A stretch of 64,000 nt of DNA, from positions 4,040,734 to 4,104,733 of the forward strand of contig NZ_KI911563.1 in the NCBI RefSeq assembly GCF_000515335.1, read 5' to 3'. The position numbers were made by a program, and so were the translations under genes. Shown here piece by piece: positions 49,222 through 58,488 of the stretch (positions are counted from its first letter, which is position 1; every line of letters begins with the position of its first letter). The notes under the pieces are model-generated. The model was not told where the DNA came from and did not search any database. It saw nothing but the letters and a program-made list of their open reading frames with translations. The DNA comes from Cohnella panacarvi Gsoil 349. GTDB lineage: Bacteria; Bacillota; Bacilli; Paenibacillales; Paenibacillaceae.

Positions 49222-50805
49222 ATGGATCAGAAGAAAAGCAATATTAATCTCGTCGTTGCCGGTTTGCTGCTTGGCCTGTTCATGGCCTCGCTCGATCAGA
49301 CGATCGTATCGACAGCAATGACGACGATTATCGAGAAACTAGGCGGATTGGATTATTTCATCTGGGTATATTCCGCATACATGATCGCAATGGTCGTCGC
49401 TACGCCGATTCTCGGCAAGCTGTCGGATATGTACGGACGCAAAAGGTTTTTCCTTGCGGGTCTGGTCGTGTTCCTCGTCGGCTCGATCCTGTGCGGAACG
49501 GCGCAGAACATGGTTCAATTGATCGTTTACCGCGCGCTTCAAGGGCTTGGCGGCGGCGCATTGATGCCGATCGCGTTCACGATGATCTTCGACTTGTTCC
49601 CTGCCGAGAAGCGCGGCAAAATGATGGGCTTGTTCGGGGCCGTGTTCGGTCTGTCTAGCGTGTTCGGACCGATCATGGGCGGCGCGATAACGGACAGCTT
49701 GAGCTGGAGATGGATTTTCTACATTAACGTGCCGATCGGCATTCTTTCGGTCTTGTTCATTCTTCGCGGGTATCATGAAGCGAAAGTCGTTAAGAAGCAA
49801 TCGATCGACTGGGCGGGCGCGATTCTGCTTGCCGGTTGGATTCTGTTCTTAATGTTCGGGCTCGAGCTCGGCGGCACGGAAGGATGGGCATGGGGCTCCG
49901 CCAAAACGATATCGATGTTCGCTGCGGCTGCCGTTCTATTCGTAGCTTTCCTGTTCGTCGAGCGGGCGGCGAAAGAACCGATCATCAAGCTCAGTTTGTT
50001 CAAAACCCGGCTGTTCACGGGCAGCATGGGCATCAGCCTTCTGTACGGCGGCGTAATGATGGCCAGCGCAACGTATATTCCGCTCTTCATCCAAGGCGTA
50101 TTCCATAAGACGGCTACCGAGACGAGCACGGTGCTTACGCCAATGATGCTCGGCGTCGTCTTGAGCGCGCAGCTCGGCGGCCGGATCGCCATCAAGTTCC
50201 GTTACCGCGACGTTATGCTGTTATCCGCATTGACGTTGATCGGAGGCTCGACTCTATTGGGCTTCGTCATGGATCCGTCGACTAGCCGCGCGTTGATTAC
50301 GCTGTTCATGGTCGTCATCGGCCTCGGCATCGGCGTTTCTTTCTCCTTGCTGAACATCTCGACATTGGGCGCCGTACCGCCGCAATACAAAGGCTCCGCC
50401 TCGTCGCTTATCGTATTCTTCCGGACGATCGGCTCGGCGTTAGGCATAACGGTATTCGGAACGCTTCAGAAGCATGAGTTCCAGCAAGGCATCCAAGAGG
50501 TTAGCGGAATTCGGAACTTGCCCGGCGAAGTTTACGAGAGCGTTAAAGGCGGGCAGGCGCTTCTGAACGAGCAATTCCAACAAGCGTTGCCGAACGGAAT
50601 GGTTGACGAGCTGCTGGGTAAGTTGTCGGATTCGATTCTGTTTATTTTCCAATGGTCCATTCTGCTGCCTATTCTTGCACTGGTGTTCATCTTCATGATG
50701 GGCCGCGCTCGAATGGAGATCGCCAAACCGGGCATGCAGGGCGCTCAAGGGCCGCAAAGCGGCGGGGCAACCGGCAAGCCTGAACCTTCTTACGATAAAG
50801 GTTAA
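49222..50805 (+). CDS. MFS multidrug efflux transporter, EmrB/QacA (DHA2) family
   Basis: This 527-residue protein has 14 predicted membrane helices. The DHA2 marks are LDQTIVSTAM near 23-32 (motif D1), GKLSDMYGRKR near 70-80 (motif A) and the helix 5 motif C stretch AVFGLSSVFGPIMGG near 140-155. It pumps lipophilic drugs out using the proton gradient. ATG 49222 has GGAAGGAAG upstream. It lies in an operon with the padR gene six bases downstream and has two operators at its promoter, a standard regulator-pump unit. Confidence 0.92.
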   Translation: MDQKKSNINLVVAGLLLGLFMASLDQTIVSTAMTTIIEKLGGLDYFIWVYSAYMIAMVVATPILGKLSDMYGRKRFFLAGLVVFLVGSILCGTAQNMVQLIVYRALQGLGGGALMPIAFTMIFDLFPAEKRGKMMGLFGAVFGLSSVFGPIMGGAITDSLSWRWIFYINVPIGILSVLFILRGYHEAKVVKKQSIDWAGAILLAGWILFLMFGLELGGTEGWAWGSAKTISMFAAAAVLFVAFLFVERAAKEPIIKLSLFKTRLFTGSMGISLLYGGVMMASATYIPLFIQGVFHKTATETSTVLTPMMLGVVLSAQLGGRIAIKFRYRDVMLLSALTLIGGSTLLGFVMDPSTSRALITLFMVVIGLGIGVSFSLLNISTLGAVPPQYKGSASSLIVFFRTIGSALGITVFGTLQKHEFQQGIQEVSGIRNLPGEVYESVKGGQALLNEQFQQALPNGMVDELLGKLSDSILFIFQWSILLPILALVFIFMMGRARMEIAKPGMQGAQGPQSGGATGKPEPSYDKG

Positions 50806-50810
50806 CCGCC

Positions 50811-51392
50811 ATGTCCATGAAGCTGTTCATCTTGGGTTTGCTGATGGAGAAGGACCAGCACCCGTACGAGATTAGGCAGACGATCAAACAGCGCAATTGG
50901 AATATATCGTTCAAATTGAGGGACGGTTCGTTGTACTATGCGGTTGACCAGTTGCGGAACGATGGATGGATCGAAGCCGCGGAAGTGATCCCCGTACCGG
51001 GAGAAAGCCGTCCCGACAAGACGGTATACCGGATAACCGAACGAGGGAAATCGGAGTTCATGGCGCTCATGGTCAGCCAGATGGAACAGCACTCGTATCC
51101 GCAGCATCCGATGTTCGCCGCCCTGCCATTCATCAGGCATGCCGACGCGCGGGTCGTTGCGGAACACATCGAGAAGCATCTGGAGGCGTGCAAGTGTAAA
51201 ATCGAGCATCTAGACCATATTCTCGAAGTCAAGCGTTCGATGCTGCCTCTCGGTTCGCAATATTTGATCGAAGGCATGAAGAGGTACAGCATGGCCGAGC
51301 GCTCTTGGCTGGAACAAATGCTCAAGGATGCCCAATCGGGCAGACTGACGGCGGCCAAAGGCAGCCAAGATGCGAGCCGAAGCCAGGATTGA
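50811..51392 (+). CDS. PadR-family transcriptional regulator
   Basis: This 193-residue protein has an N-terminal PadR winged helix (LFILGLLMEKDQHPYEIRQTIKQRN, then LRDGSLYYAVDQLRNDGWIE near 38-57, and YRITERGKSEF near 77). The C-terminal dimerisation helices near 110-170 (PadR-s2 / AphA-type) mark the longer PadR subgroup that often controls efflux pumps. The operators TACTCAAATTTGAGTA and TAATCAAATTTGAGTA at its promoter are candidate sites. They differ from the ATGT-N8-ACAT type reported for PadR itself. Confidence 0.9.
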   Translation: MSMKLFILGLLMEKDQHPYEIRQTIKQRNWNISFKLRDGSLYYAVDQLRNDGWIEAAEVIPVPGESRPDKTVYRITERGKSEFMALMVSQMEQHSYPQHPMFAALPFIRHADARVVAEHIEKHLEACKCKIEHLDHILEVKRSMLPLGSQYLIEGMKRYSMAERSWLEQMLKDAQSGRLTAAKGSQDASRSQD

Positions 51393-51535
51393 TGTTAAGA
51401 GAGCGTAAAGAGCGCATAAAGAGAGCATAAAGTTTTGCGTTCATCGCCGCGATGTCATCATTCATGACAGGAATTCGGATGATTCGAGTCGAATGTTACC
51501 GTCATAAGTCGCATGAAGCGAGAGGGGCATTCAAC

Positions 51536-52789
51536 TTGCGGGATCATCCGAAAACGATTAAATCTTGGGTCATGTACGATTGGGCGAACTCCGCGTTCGC
51601 TACGACGATTATGGCGGCGGTCATGCCGATCTATTATATCGATGCGATCGGCGGAACGGACGCAGGCTGGGGATTTACCCAGTCGCTCGCCGGAGGTTTG
51701 ATCGCGGTGATGTCCCCGCTGTTAGGGGCGATCGCGGATCACTCGGACAGGAAAATACCGTTTCTGCGGATATTCTCGCTGCTTGGCATCATCGCGAGCA
51801 TGCTGCTTGCGATTCCGGGCGAGGGCGATATTTATCTGGCTTCGGCTTTCGTTATCCTCGGCATGATCGGATTCGGGGCAGGCAACACGTTTTACGATGC
51901 GCTATTGAACGATATTGCGTCCCCGGGCATGCGGGAGAAAGTAAGCGCGCGAGGCTTCTCCACGGGATACTTGGGCGGCGGATTGCTGCTGGCTTTGAAC
52001 ATCGTGATCATTCAAAAGCCGGCATGGTTCGGACTTGCCGACAGCACCGGGGGATCTCAGGTTTCTTTCGTCATGGTCGGCATATGGTGGTTCGTGTTCT
52101 CGCTTCCTTTGCTCACGAAGGTGAAGGAGCGCAATAAAGGCAACGCGGCTAAAGCCGGCGAGCAGGTGCTCGCCGGCTTAAAGCGTTTGCGGACGACGTT
52201 CGCGCAAATTCGCCGGTATCCCGAGCTTTGGAAGTTCGTGGTCGCCTATTGGTTTTTCTTCGATGGCGTGAATACGGTTATCGTCATGGCGGCGAGCTAC
52301 GGGAAGACGATCGGGATCGAGACGGGGCCGCTGATTACCGCGTTGCTGATTACGCAGTTTATCGGATTTCCGGCAACGTATTTGTTCGGCAATCTTGCCG
52401 TTAGGCTTGGGCCTAAACGGATGCTGATCGCTTCGCAGGCGCTGTATATCGTCATTGTGGTGCTGGGTTATTTCATGACGAACGCCACGCACTTTTACAT
52501 TCTTGCCGCGCTCGTCGGCCTCGTGCAGGGCGGATCGCAAGCGACTGCCCGTTCGATCTACAGCAAGCTGATTCCGGACGGCAGAGCCGCCGAATTCAAC
52601 GGATTCCTTAGCGCGACGAGCCGGTTTTTCTCGTTTGTCGGGCCGCTCGTATTCGCGCTCGTCCGCGTGTTCTCCGATTCGAGCCGCACCGCGCTGCTGG
52701 CGATCGCCTTCTTTTTCGTCGTCGGGATGGTGCTGCTGACGTTCGTGAACACCGCCAAAGGCGAAAGGGAAGCAGTGCAAGCGGGGTAA
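51536..52789 (+). CDS. MFS transporter of the UMF1 / Atg22-like family
   Basis: This 417-residue protein has 12 predicted membrane helices. It opens RDHPKTIKSWVMYDWANSAF, the near-invariant start of the UMF1 (Atg22-like/YxiO) family. GNTFYDALLNDIA near 123 and the late GGSQATARSIYSKLIP near 345 are also typical. Yeast Atg22 exports amino acids from the vacuole; bacterial substrates are not established. TTG 51536 is chosen because AGAGGGG lies 8 bases upstream and relatives begin here. It is followed by a short palindrome array. Confidence 0.88.
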   Translation: MRDHPKTIKSWVMYDWANSAFATTIMAAVMPIYYIDAIGGTDAGWGFTQSLAGGLIAVMSPLLGAIADHSDRKIPFLRIFSLLGIIASMLLAIPGEGDIYLASAFVILGMIGFGAGNTFYDALLNDIASPGMREKVSARGFSTGYLGGGLLLALNIVIIQKPAWFGLADSTGGSQVSFVMVGIWWFVFSLPLLTKVKERNKGNAAKAGEQVLAGLKRLRTTFAQIRRYPELWKFVVAYWFFFDGVNTVIVMAASYGKTIGIETGPLITALLITQFIGFPATYLFGNLAVRLGPKRMLIASQALYIVIVVLGYFMTNATHFYILAALVGLVQGGSQATARSIYSKLIPDGRAAEFNGFLSATSRFFSFVGPLVFALVRVFSDSSRTALLAIAFFFVVGMVLLTFVNTAKGEREAVQAG

Positions 52790-52820
52790 TTGATCGAACG
52801 CGACTGCGTCGGGAGTAGCC

Positions 52821-52897
52821 GAATAGCGGCATGTGGTGCCGGTAATGGCGCGAGAGTGACGGGAGAGTAGGAATAGCGGCACCGCATGCCGGTAATT
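52821..52897. repeat. Phased palindrome pair E, 50-bp step
   Basis: GAATAGCGGCATGTGGTGCC (then GGTAAT) at 52821 and GAATAGCGGCACCGCATGCC (then GGTAAT) at 52871 are 26-base inverted repeats with outer AAT/ATT and inner CGGCA/TGCCG arms, 50 bases apart. They lie between convergent genes. Confidence 0.75.
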
Positions 52898-53841
52898 CAA
52901 GGCACGATCGACTCGGCGAAAGTAATCCAAACCGTACCGCAAGCGCGTCCCGTCTCGTAGGACACGTCCCCGAGAAGCTCGGCGAACGCCAGTCGCTTTG
53001 GTTGCGAAGCGGATTCGTCCTTTTCTTCAAGCCATGCTAACGCTGCTGATGTTACCCCGAGGCTATCCTCGAGCGCGCGATCCCAGAGCTCGAATGCGCT
53101 TGAGCGATGAACGACGGTGCGGTCGCACGGGTCGATCCACGGGGAACGGGATTCGTTAAGCACGTCCCAGCGCGGCAGTCGCTTCGGCGGGGAGAAGGGA
53201 GCGATCTGTCCGAACAGCAGCTTGCCTTTCCATCCGCTCGGATCGAAGAATAGCCGCTGCGCTTGAACCATATGCCTCGCGGCTTCGTCAAGAAGCTCCG
53301 GCGTAACCTCCGAAGCGAGCGCAGGGTAATGTCGCGCGGATATACGGGCATAGGCTTCGCTGAATCCTCCGGGTAACCCGCCGCCGGCGTCGATCTCAGG
53401 CGCCGCAGGCGTGCTGCCGGTATGGATTCCCGCGCGCAGGCGCATGATCGCGGCGTCCATCGCGGTCTCGAAGCGTTGGTGGTGCCATCGCCGGAAGCCG
53501 GACAGACTGAACACGAACGGATGAAGATGGCGGTCGAGCACATGATGGAGCAGGTAACCTAGCGTATACGCAACGGCAACGTCCTTCATCGGCTTCCCGC
53601 GAACTTCATCGAACATCGAGAGCAGGAACGGTCCGCAACGCACGTTATGCTGCAACGTGCCGAGTCTATTAAGAGCGGTTGACGATTGCCATGGCAAAAA
53701 CCGGTGATAGAATAGAAAGTCCGGGCCTTGGCAGCCAAGCTGAAAAGCGACTTTCCATTCCGCATCGAGCATCGTCTCGCCGCGGCCGAGCGCAGCCAAT
53801 GTCTCCCGTCCGAACTGAATATGCGCCCACAGGTTAGGCAT
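52897..53841 (-). CDS. Zinc-dependent phospholipase C-like protein
   Basis: This 314-residue cytoplasmic protein matches the bacterial zinc-dependent phospholipase C family. It opens MPNLWAHIQFGRE, with histidine ligand candidates in QGPDFLFYHRFLPW near 42-55, GYLLHHVLDRHLHPF near 95-109 (HH...D..H..H) and RWHHQRFETAMD near 117. The histidine/aspartate cluster would hold the zinc ions. No signal peptide is seen. ATG 53841 is chosen for relatives' starts; GTG 53853 is possible. The real substrate is untested. Confidence 0.82.
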   Translation of the reverse strand: MPNLWAHIQFGRETLAALGRGETMLDAEWKVAFQLGCQGPDFLFYHRFLPWQSSTALNRLGTLQHNVRCGPFLLSMFDEVRGKPMKDVAVAYTLGYLLHHVLDRHLHPFVFSLSGFRRWHHQRFETAMDAAIMRLRAGIHTGSTPAAPEIDAGGGLPGGFSEAYARISARHYPALASEVTPELLDEAARHMVQAQRLFFDPSGWKGKLLFGQIAPFSPPKRLPRWDVLNESRSPWIDPCDRTVVHRSSAFELWDRALEDSLGVTSAALAWLEEKDESASQPKRLAFAELLGDVSYETGRACGTVWITFAESIVP

Positions 53842-54076
53842 ATCGTTGATCACCTCGTGCCCTCATTGTATCATCAGCAGGTATTCTCGCCTATGCTTCC
53901 CGTACTCCCCAACGACCAACGATACGCGTTTTTTCGACGGAAAATCGCCTTCGTTCCTTCGGAAGTCCCTATCTTTCTACAAAAATCAGTATACTTAACG
54001 GCATGATTTCAGTATAATGGGGGAAAGTGGTTACGGTAGCGGTTTCATTCCCAGGACATAAAGGGGCGGGATCAAC

Positions 54077-54532
54077 ATGAAAGCAGAATACATCAATCCA
54101 TTTTTAGAATCCGCGCGCATGGTTATCGAACAAATGGTCCAGATCCGTCCCAGCACCGGTCAATTGGCCATCCGAGATATTAAGTTCCAGGACAATCACG
54201 TATGGATCCAAATCGGTTTGACGGGACAGATGAACGGAGATATCGTGTTTGGACTTAGCGAGTCCGTTGCACTCAAGATTATTTCTGCAATGATGGGCGG
54301 TTTCGTCATTACGGAGATCGACGATATGGGCAAGAGCGCGATATCCGAGCTGGGCAATATGATCAGCGGCAACGCAAGCACGATGCTGTACAATCAAGGC
54401 GTGCACGTCGATATTACGCCGCCGAGAATCGTCGATGCGAAGGTGACGACGTTCGGAACGAAGCGTGCGCTTGCCGTCCCGCTCATCATGGAAGGGATCG
54501 GCGAGCTGGAAATCCAAGTGCTGATCGCGTAA
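54077..54532 (+). CDS. cheX: CheX, chemotaxis CheY-P phosphatase
   Basis: CheX removes phosphate from CheY. The 151-residue protein has the CheC/CheX/FliY catalytic pattern SELGNMISGNAS near 92-103, with the E-x2-N active-site pair, and the dimer strand GDIVFGLSESVALKI near 53-67. One such site is typical of CheX (CheC has two). A TATAAT lies at 54013-54018. The start has AAAGGGGCGGG upstream. It stands alone, away from any flagellar cluster, with its own terminator. Confidence 0.88.
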   Translation: MKAEYINPFLESARMVIEQMVQIRPSTGQLAIRDIKFQDNHVWIQIGLTGQMNGDIVFGLSESVALKIISAMMGGFVITEIDDMGKSAISELGNMISGNASTMLYNQGVHVDITPPRIVDAKVTTFGTKRALAVPLIMEGIGELEIQVLIA

Positions 54533-54571
54533 CGCATATCGAACGTCAGGCTAACATACACTTACAATCGA

Positions 54572-54594
54572 AGAGCCCCGTCAGGGGCTTTTTC
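54572..54594 (+). terminator. Terminator of cheX
   Basis: AGCCCC, GTCA loop, GGGGCT, then TTTTCT. Confidence 0.9.
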
Positions 54595-54644
54595 TATGGT
54601 TGCGATGGGCGAACGCTTATATCGGCTTGAGAGAGGGAATGAAT

Positions 54645-55424
54645 ATGGTATCGTTACAAGGCCGGGTCGTCCTGATTACCGGCGCGTCCAGCGGAATCGG
54701 CGCTTTGACGGCTAAGCTGCTGGCTAAGCGGGGGGCGATCCCCGTGCTTACGGCCAGGTCGCGGGACAAGCTGCTTCGATTATCCGAGACGATCGAGAGC
54801 GATCACGAAGTCTATGAGATGGACGTGTCTTCCGCAGAGCAGGTTGCTAGCGTTGCGGCTTCCGTTCATGCCCGCTTTGGTACGATAGATATTCTGCTCA
54901 ATAATGCCGGTTACGGAGAGTTTATCTCTTTCGCGGAAGCGCCGCTCTCGCATTTTGAAGAGATGATGGACGTTAACTATATGGGAACGGTTCGTTGCAC
55001 GCATGCCGTCCTGCCCTATATGCTGCAAGCGGGCTGCGGACATATCGTCAACGTGGCATCGCTGGCGGGCAAGATGGCGACCGCGAAGTCGACGGGCTAC
55101 GCGGCAACGAAGCATGCGGTGCTTGGCTTCACGAACGCGCTGCGGCGGGAGCTTCGCGGAAGCGGGATTTACGTGTCGGCGGTCAATCCCGGGCCGATCG
55201 ATACGCCGTTCTTCCGGCGAGCGGACCCGGAGGGGACCTACGTGCGCAACGTCAGGAAATTTATTTTGCAGCCGGACCGCGTGGCGGAGGCAATCGTCTC
55301 CGTCATGGAGCGAAGAACGGCGGAGCTGGACATGCCTTGGGCGGCAGGCGTCGGCGCTAAGCTGGCGCAACTGTTCCCGCGTACGGTGGACAAGCTGTTC
55401 GGCAAGTTTCTGAATAAGAAGTAG
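54645..55424 (+). CDS. SDR-family oxidoreductase (YqjQ-like)
   Basis: This 259-residue classical short-chain dehydrogenase has the cofactor loop TGASSGIGALT (12-22), NNAGYGEF near 86, a catalytic serine in NVASLAGKMA near 137-146 and YAATKHAV near 152, so the S-Y-K triad is complete. A C-terminal hydrophobic extension (KLAQLFPRTVDKLFGKF) may touch membranes. ATG 54645 has GAGAGGG 7 bases upstream. It is 21 bases from the DEAD-type helicase gene and likely cotranscribed. Substrate unknown. Confidence 0.85.
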   Translation: MVSLQGRVVLITGASSGIGALTAKLLAKRGAIPVLTARSRDKLLRLSETIESDHEVYEMDVSSAEQVASVAASVHARFGTIDILLNNAGYGEFISFAEAPLSHFEEMMDVNYMGTVRCTHAVLPYMLQAGCGHIVNVASLAGKMATAKSTGYAATKHAVLGFTNALRRELRGSGIYVSAVNPGPIDTPFFRRADPEGTYVRNVRKFILQPDRVAEAIVSVMERRTAELDMPWAAGVGAKLAQLFPRTVDKLFGKFLNKK

Positions 55425-55445
55425 GGAAGTTAAGGAGCGGTTAAG

Positions 55446-56882
55446 ATGGGATTCGGAGATTTGGGATTGAAGATAGAGCTAACGGAACGACTTGCCTCGG
55501 CGGGCATCGCGGAGCCGTCCGACGTGCAGAAGACGGCGATACCGGAACTGTTGTCCGGAAAAGACGGGGTTATCGTGTCCCCGACGGGAACGGGCAAAAC
55601 GCTTGCGTATTTGCTGCCGATCTTGAATAAGATCGACGGTACGCGCCGCGACGTGCAGGCGATCGTGCTCGCGCCGACGCAAGAGCTGGCGATGCAAATT
55701 ATGCGCGAAGCCGAGAAGTACGGGGAACCGCTCGGCATAAGAGCGGTAGCGCTCATCGGAGGCGCGTCGCTCGCCCGTCAACTGGAGCGGATGAAGACGA
55801 AGCCGGCGCTCGTCGTCGGTACGCCGGGCCGGGTACGCGAAGTGTCGCAGACGAACAAGCTGTCGCTGCACGCGGTCACGTTCGTCGTCGTGGACGAGAC
55901 GGACCGGGTGTTCGCGCTCGGGGGCAAAAGCGATGTAGAGAACTTGATGAGACAATGCGCTCGCGAGCGGCAAACCGTATTCGTGTCGGCGACGCGCTCC
56001 GAAGCGATGAAGGAAGCCGAGCGAAGATGGCAGAAGGAGCCTTGGATCGCCGACATGGCGGCGGAAGGCAAAGACAACGGGCTGTCGCCAACTTTAAAGC
56101 ACTGGTACTTCCTTGGCGACCGACGGGACAAAATCGAGCTCATCCGCAAGCTCGTTCGCCATATGAAACCGTCTTCCGCGCTGCTATTCGTCAACGATAC
56201 GGAGAAGATCGGCGAACTGCTCGCGAAGTTGCGGTACGAAGGCTTCTCGGTCGATGCGCTGTACGGCGATACGCCAGGCCGTGAACGGGGCGAGGTCATG
56301 CAGCGTTTCCGCAAAGGCCGGACCGCGCTGTTGATCGCGACGGACGTCGCCGCCAGAGGGCTAGACATCCCGGGCTTGCCGCTCGTTATCCAGTATGAGC
56401 CGGCGCTCGACGCCGATCATTACGTGCATCGCGCGGGGCGTACCGCTAGAATGGGACGCGAGGGTACATCGATCACGCTGATTACGGCCCAGGAACGGTT
56501 CATCGTCGATAAGCTGGAGAAGCAGCTGAATATCAAGGTCGAGCCGAAGCTGCTTGCGGAAGGACGAGTTTTATCGCTGGAGGAAGCTGGCGTCCGCAGA
56601 AGCAAAGAATTCGAACGCAAGCTGCAAGGCGAAAGCGAGCGGAAGGATTCGCGAACGGCAAGCGCGCCTGACGGCGGCTCGAAGCTGTCGCAAGCCCGGG
56701 GTTCTGCGGCGGCAGCTCCGTCTAGAGCTCCGGCGGCAGCTCCGGCGAAGACGGCCAAGCAACCGGCGAAGCCGGTCAAGCCGAAGGCGGACAGACAGCG
56801 CGACCGGAAGAACAAAGGCGCGCCGAAATGGCTGAAGGAGAAACGGGAGAACGCCTCGGCACAACCGAATAAACCACAATAG
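55446..56882 (+). CDS. DEAD-box-family RNA helicase with DETD motif II
   Basis: This 478-residue helicase has two RecA-like domains. Motif I is SPTGTGKT (45-52), Ia APTQELA, Ib TPGR, motif II DETD (150-153) where most members have DEAD, motif III SATR in place of SAT, then motif V ARGLDIPG and motif VI HRAGRTARMGR. The last 85 residues are a low-complexity basic/alanine/proline tail (KTAKQPAKPVKPKADRQ), typical of RNA-binding tails that help ribosome or cold-shock work. The start has AAGGAG upstream. It is downstream of an SDR gene. Confidence 0.92.
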   Translation: MGFGDLGLKIELTERLASAGIAEPSDVQKTAIPELLSGKDGVIVSPTGTGKTLAYLLPILNKIDGTRRDVQAIVLAPTQELAMQIMREAEKYGEPLGIRAVALIGGASLARQLERMKTKPALVVGTPGRVREVSQTNKLSLHAVTFVVVDETDRVFALGGKSDVENLMRQCARERQTVFVSATRSEAMKEAERRWQKEPWIADMAAEGKDNGLSPTLKHWYFLGDRRDKIELIRKLVRHMKPSSALLFVNDTEKIGELLAKLRYEGFSVDALYGDTPGRERGEVMQRFRKGRTALLIATDVAARGLDIPGLPLVIQYEPALDADHYVHRAGRTARMGREGTSITLITAQERFIVDKLEKQLNIKVEPKLLAEGRVLSLEEAGVRRSKEFERKLQGESERKDSRTASAPDGGSKLSQARGSAAAAPSRAPAAAPAKTAKQPAKPVKPKADRQRDRKNKGAPKWLKEKRENASAQPNKPQ

Positions 56883-56888
56883 CAACAT

Positions 56889-56927
56889 AGGACCCATTAC
56901 CCGGCTTTTGCTCGGGGAGTGGGTCCT
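56889..56927 (+). terminator. Terminator of the helicase gene
   Basis: AGGACCCA (56889-56896) pairs with TGGGTCCT (56920-56927), with an inner CCCG/CGGG stem; the T-tail is short (TCCCTG). Confidence 0.7.
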
Positions 56928-57045
56928 TCCCTGTACTATGGTCTTATTTTTCCGCTAGGACCGCCGCATAGAAGACAACGACTCCGAATGTTATAGGCAG
57001 ACGGTTAATCGCCGCAACTAACTTGCTTATAAGGAGTGTTATCGC

Positions 57046-58302
57046 ATGACACAACAACCATCGGTGATGAAGAAAATGGCAGTCGCTTTGCTTGCGACGA
57101 GCATGCTCGCCGGAAGCGCTATGGGAGCGGCGGCAGCTAAACCGAAGGACAATGCCCCCCATGGAAAAGGCAATGCCTACGGTAAAATCAAATCTTCGTA
57201 TAAATTGGAATTCAAGGACGTTAGCGAGAAACAATTACAGTGGGCGTACCAGAATATCATTCGCTTAGCGGCGAAAGGCGTATTCAGCGGATACGAGGAT
57301 GGCAGCTTCAAGCCGCAGAACAATATTACCCGGGTCGAAGCTCTCGTAGCGGCCGTTCGTCTCCTCGGCTTGCAGGCAGAAGCGGAAAAACCGGAAAACA
57401 TGAACGCGAACCTGAACTTCAAGGACTTCGACAAGCTTAAGAAGAAATACGGCTGGGCGGTCGGATACGTAGCGGTAGCGCTTCAGAACGATCTGTTCTC
57501 CGAGAACGACACCTCGATTAACCCTGAGCAACCCGCGACACGTCTGTGGGCATCTATCCTGCTGGTTAAGGCACTGAAGCTGGACAGCGAGGCGAAGGCG
57601 AAAATGGGCGCTGATCTTCCGTTCCGCGACGAAGACGAAATCCCGGCGGGCTCCGTCGGCTATATCGCCGAAGCGGTCGATAAAGGCTTGATCTCCGGCT
57701 ACGAAATGCCGAAAAAGTGGAACGACTACGACGGCACCGATTCGAAGACGTACAAGGTTTTCCTGCCGAACAAGCCGGTTACCCGCGCCGAACTCGCCGC
57801 TTTGCTCGATCGCGTAGACGAGCAACTGCCGGAAAAGAACGATGCGCTCGCGATTACGGGCGTCGTGCAAAGCGTTGCGGGCGGTACGATTGCCGTGAAG
57901 AAATCCGACAATACGACGATAGCCGTAGCGCTTGATCCTAATGTCTTCGTCTTCCGCAACGGCGTCAAATCGCCATCGACGGCGATCGTAGCCGGAGACG
58001 AAGTGCTCGTCCGCACGTACGAAGGCAAAGCGGTGTTCATCGAAGTAACGAAGCTGGCGACTCCAATCGTTCAATTCGTCGAAGTTGGCAAAGTAGAAAG
58101 CTTTTCGCTGAACAGCCAGCAGAAGCTCGCGACGATTACGATGTCCGTGAGCGTCAACGGAGTGGCGACGTCCAAAATCTTGAACGTCGATCCTAACGTT
58201 ACGATCTCCGGCGGCAACGGCATTCTCTCGTCGCAATCGATCATCGTCGCCAAAGGCGAGAACGGCGTCGTCAAGACGATCGAAATTCAAGGCGCGCAAT
58301 AA
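57046..58302 (+). CDS. S-layer-homology (SLH) domain surface protein
   Basis: This 418-residue exported protein has a signal peptide (MKKMAVALLATSMLAGSAMGAAAA from residue 8) and then three SLH domains near 53-115, 120-180 and 185-262. Examples are FKDVSEKQLQWAYQNIIRLAAKGVFSGYEDGSFKP and NNITRVEALVAAVRLL. A C-terminal part near 265-418 is made of beta strands (VVQSVAGGTIAVKKSDNTT). SLH domains hold proteins to pyruvylated secondary wall polymers. Start ATG with AAGGAG 10 bases upstream. The GDP-sugar cluster at 3-6 kb could serve such surface structures, which is inference. Confidence 0.9.
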   Translation: MTQQPSVMKKMAVALLATSMLAGSAMGAAAAKPKDNAPHGKGNAYGKIKSSYKLEFKDVSEKQLQWAYQNIIRLAAKGVFSGYEDGSFKPQNNITRVEALVAAVRLLGLQAEAEKPENMNANLNFKDFDKLKKKYGWAVGYVAVALQNDLFSENDTSINPEQPATRLWASILLVKALKLDSEAKAKMGADLPFRDEDEIPAGSVGYIAEAVDKGLISGYEMPKKWNDYDGTDSKTYKVFLPNKPVTRAELAALLDRVDEQLPEKNDALAITGVVQSVAGGTIAVKKSDNTTIAVALDPNVFVFRNGVKSPSTAIVAGDEVLVRTYEGKAVFIEVTKLATPIVQFVEVGKVESFSLNSQQKLATITMSVSVNGVATSKILNVDPNVTISGGNGILSSQSIIVAKGENGVVKTIEIQGAQ

Positions 58303-58324
58303 TTATTCATACGATCTAACGAAT

Positions 58325-58366
58325 AACAGAGCGAACGCGTAGGGAAGGCTGCGCAGTCGCTCTGTT
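58325..58366. terminator. Inverted repeat after the SLH gene
   Basis: AACAGAGCGA (58325-58334) and TCGCTCTGTT (58357-58366) are perfect complements around a 22-base loop. No T-tract follows, so this is a 3'-end structure rather than a full terminator. Confidence 0.5.
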
Positions 58367-58391
58367 GTTCTATGCTCGGGCTCGTCTGGAT

Positions 58392-58422
58392 AGCCTGCGG
58401 CTTCGGCTGCCGGGCTTTTTTT
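58392..58422 (+). terminator. UUCG-loop terminator upstream of ecsA
   Basis: AGCCTGCGGC, TTCG loop, GCTGCCGGGCT (one bulge), then seven T. Its T-tract overlaps the -35 (TTGTGC) of the ecsA promoter. Confidence 0.85.
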
Positions 58423-58449
58423 GTGCGGAGCGCGGCGTGTCGGTATAAT
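58421..58449 (+). promoter_or_regulatory. ecsA promoter
   Basis: TTGTGC (58421-58426), 17 bases, TATAAT (58444-58449). The leader is about 35 bases. Confidence 0.75.
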
Positions 58450-58488
58450 GAGGGAATAGCATGTTTCGTTGGCAAGGAGGAATCATAG

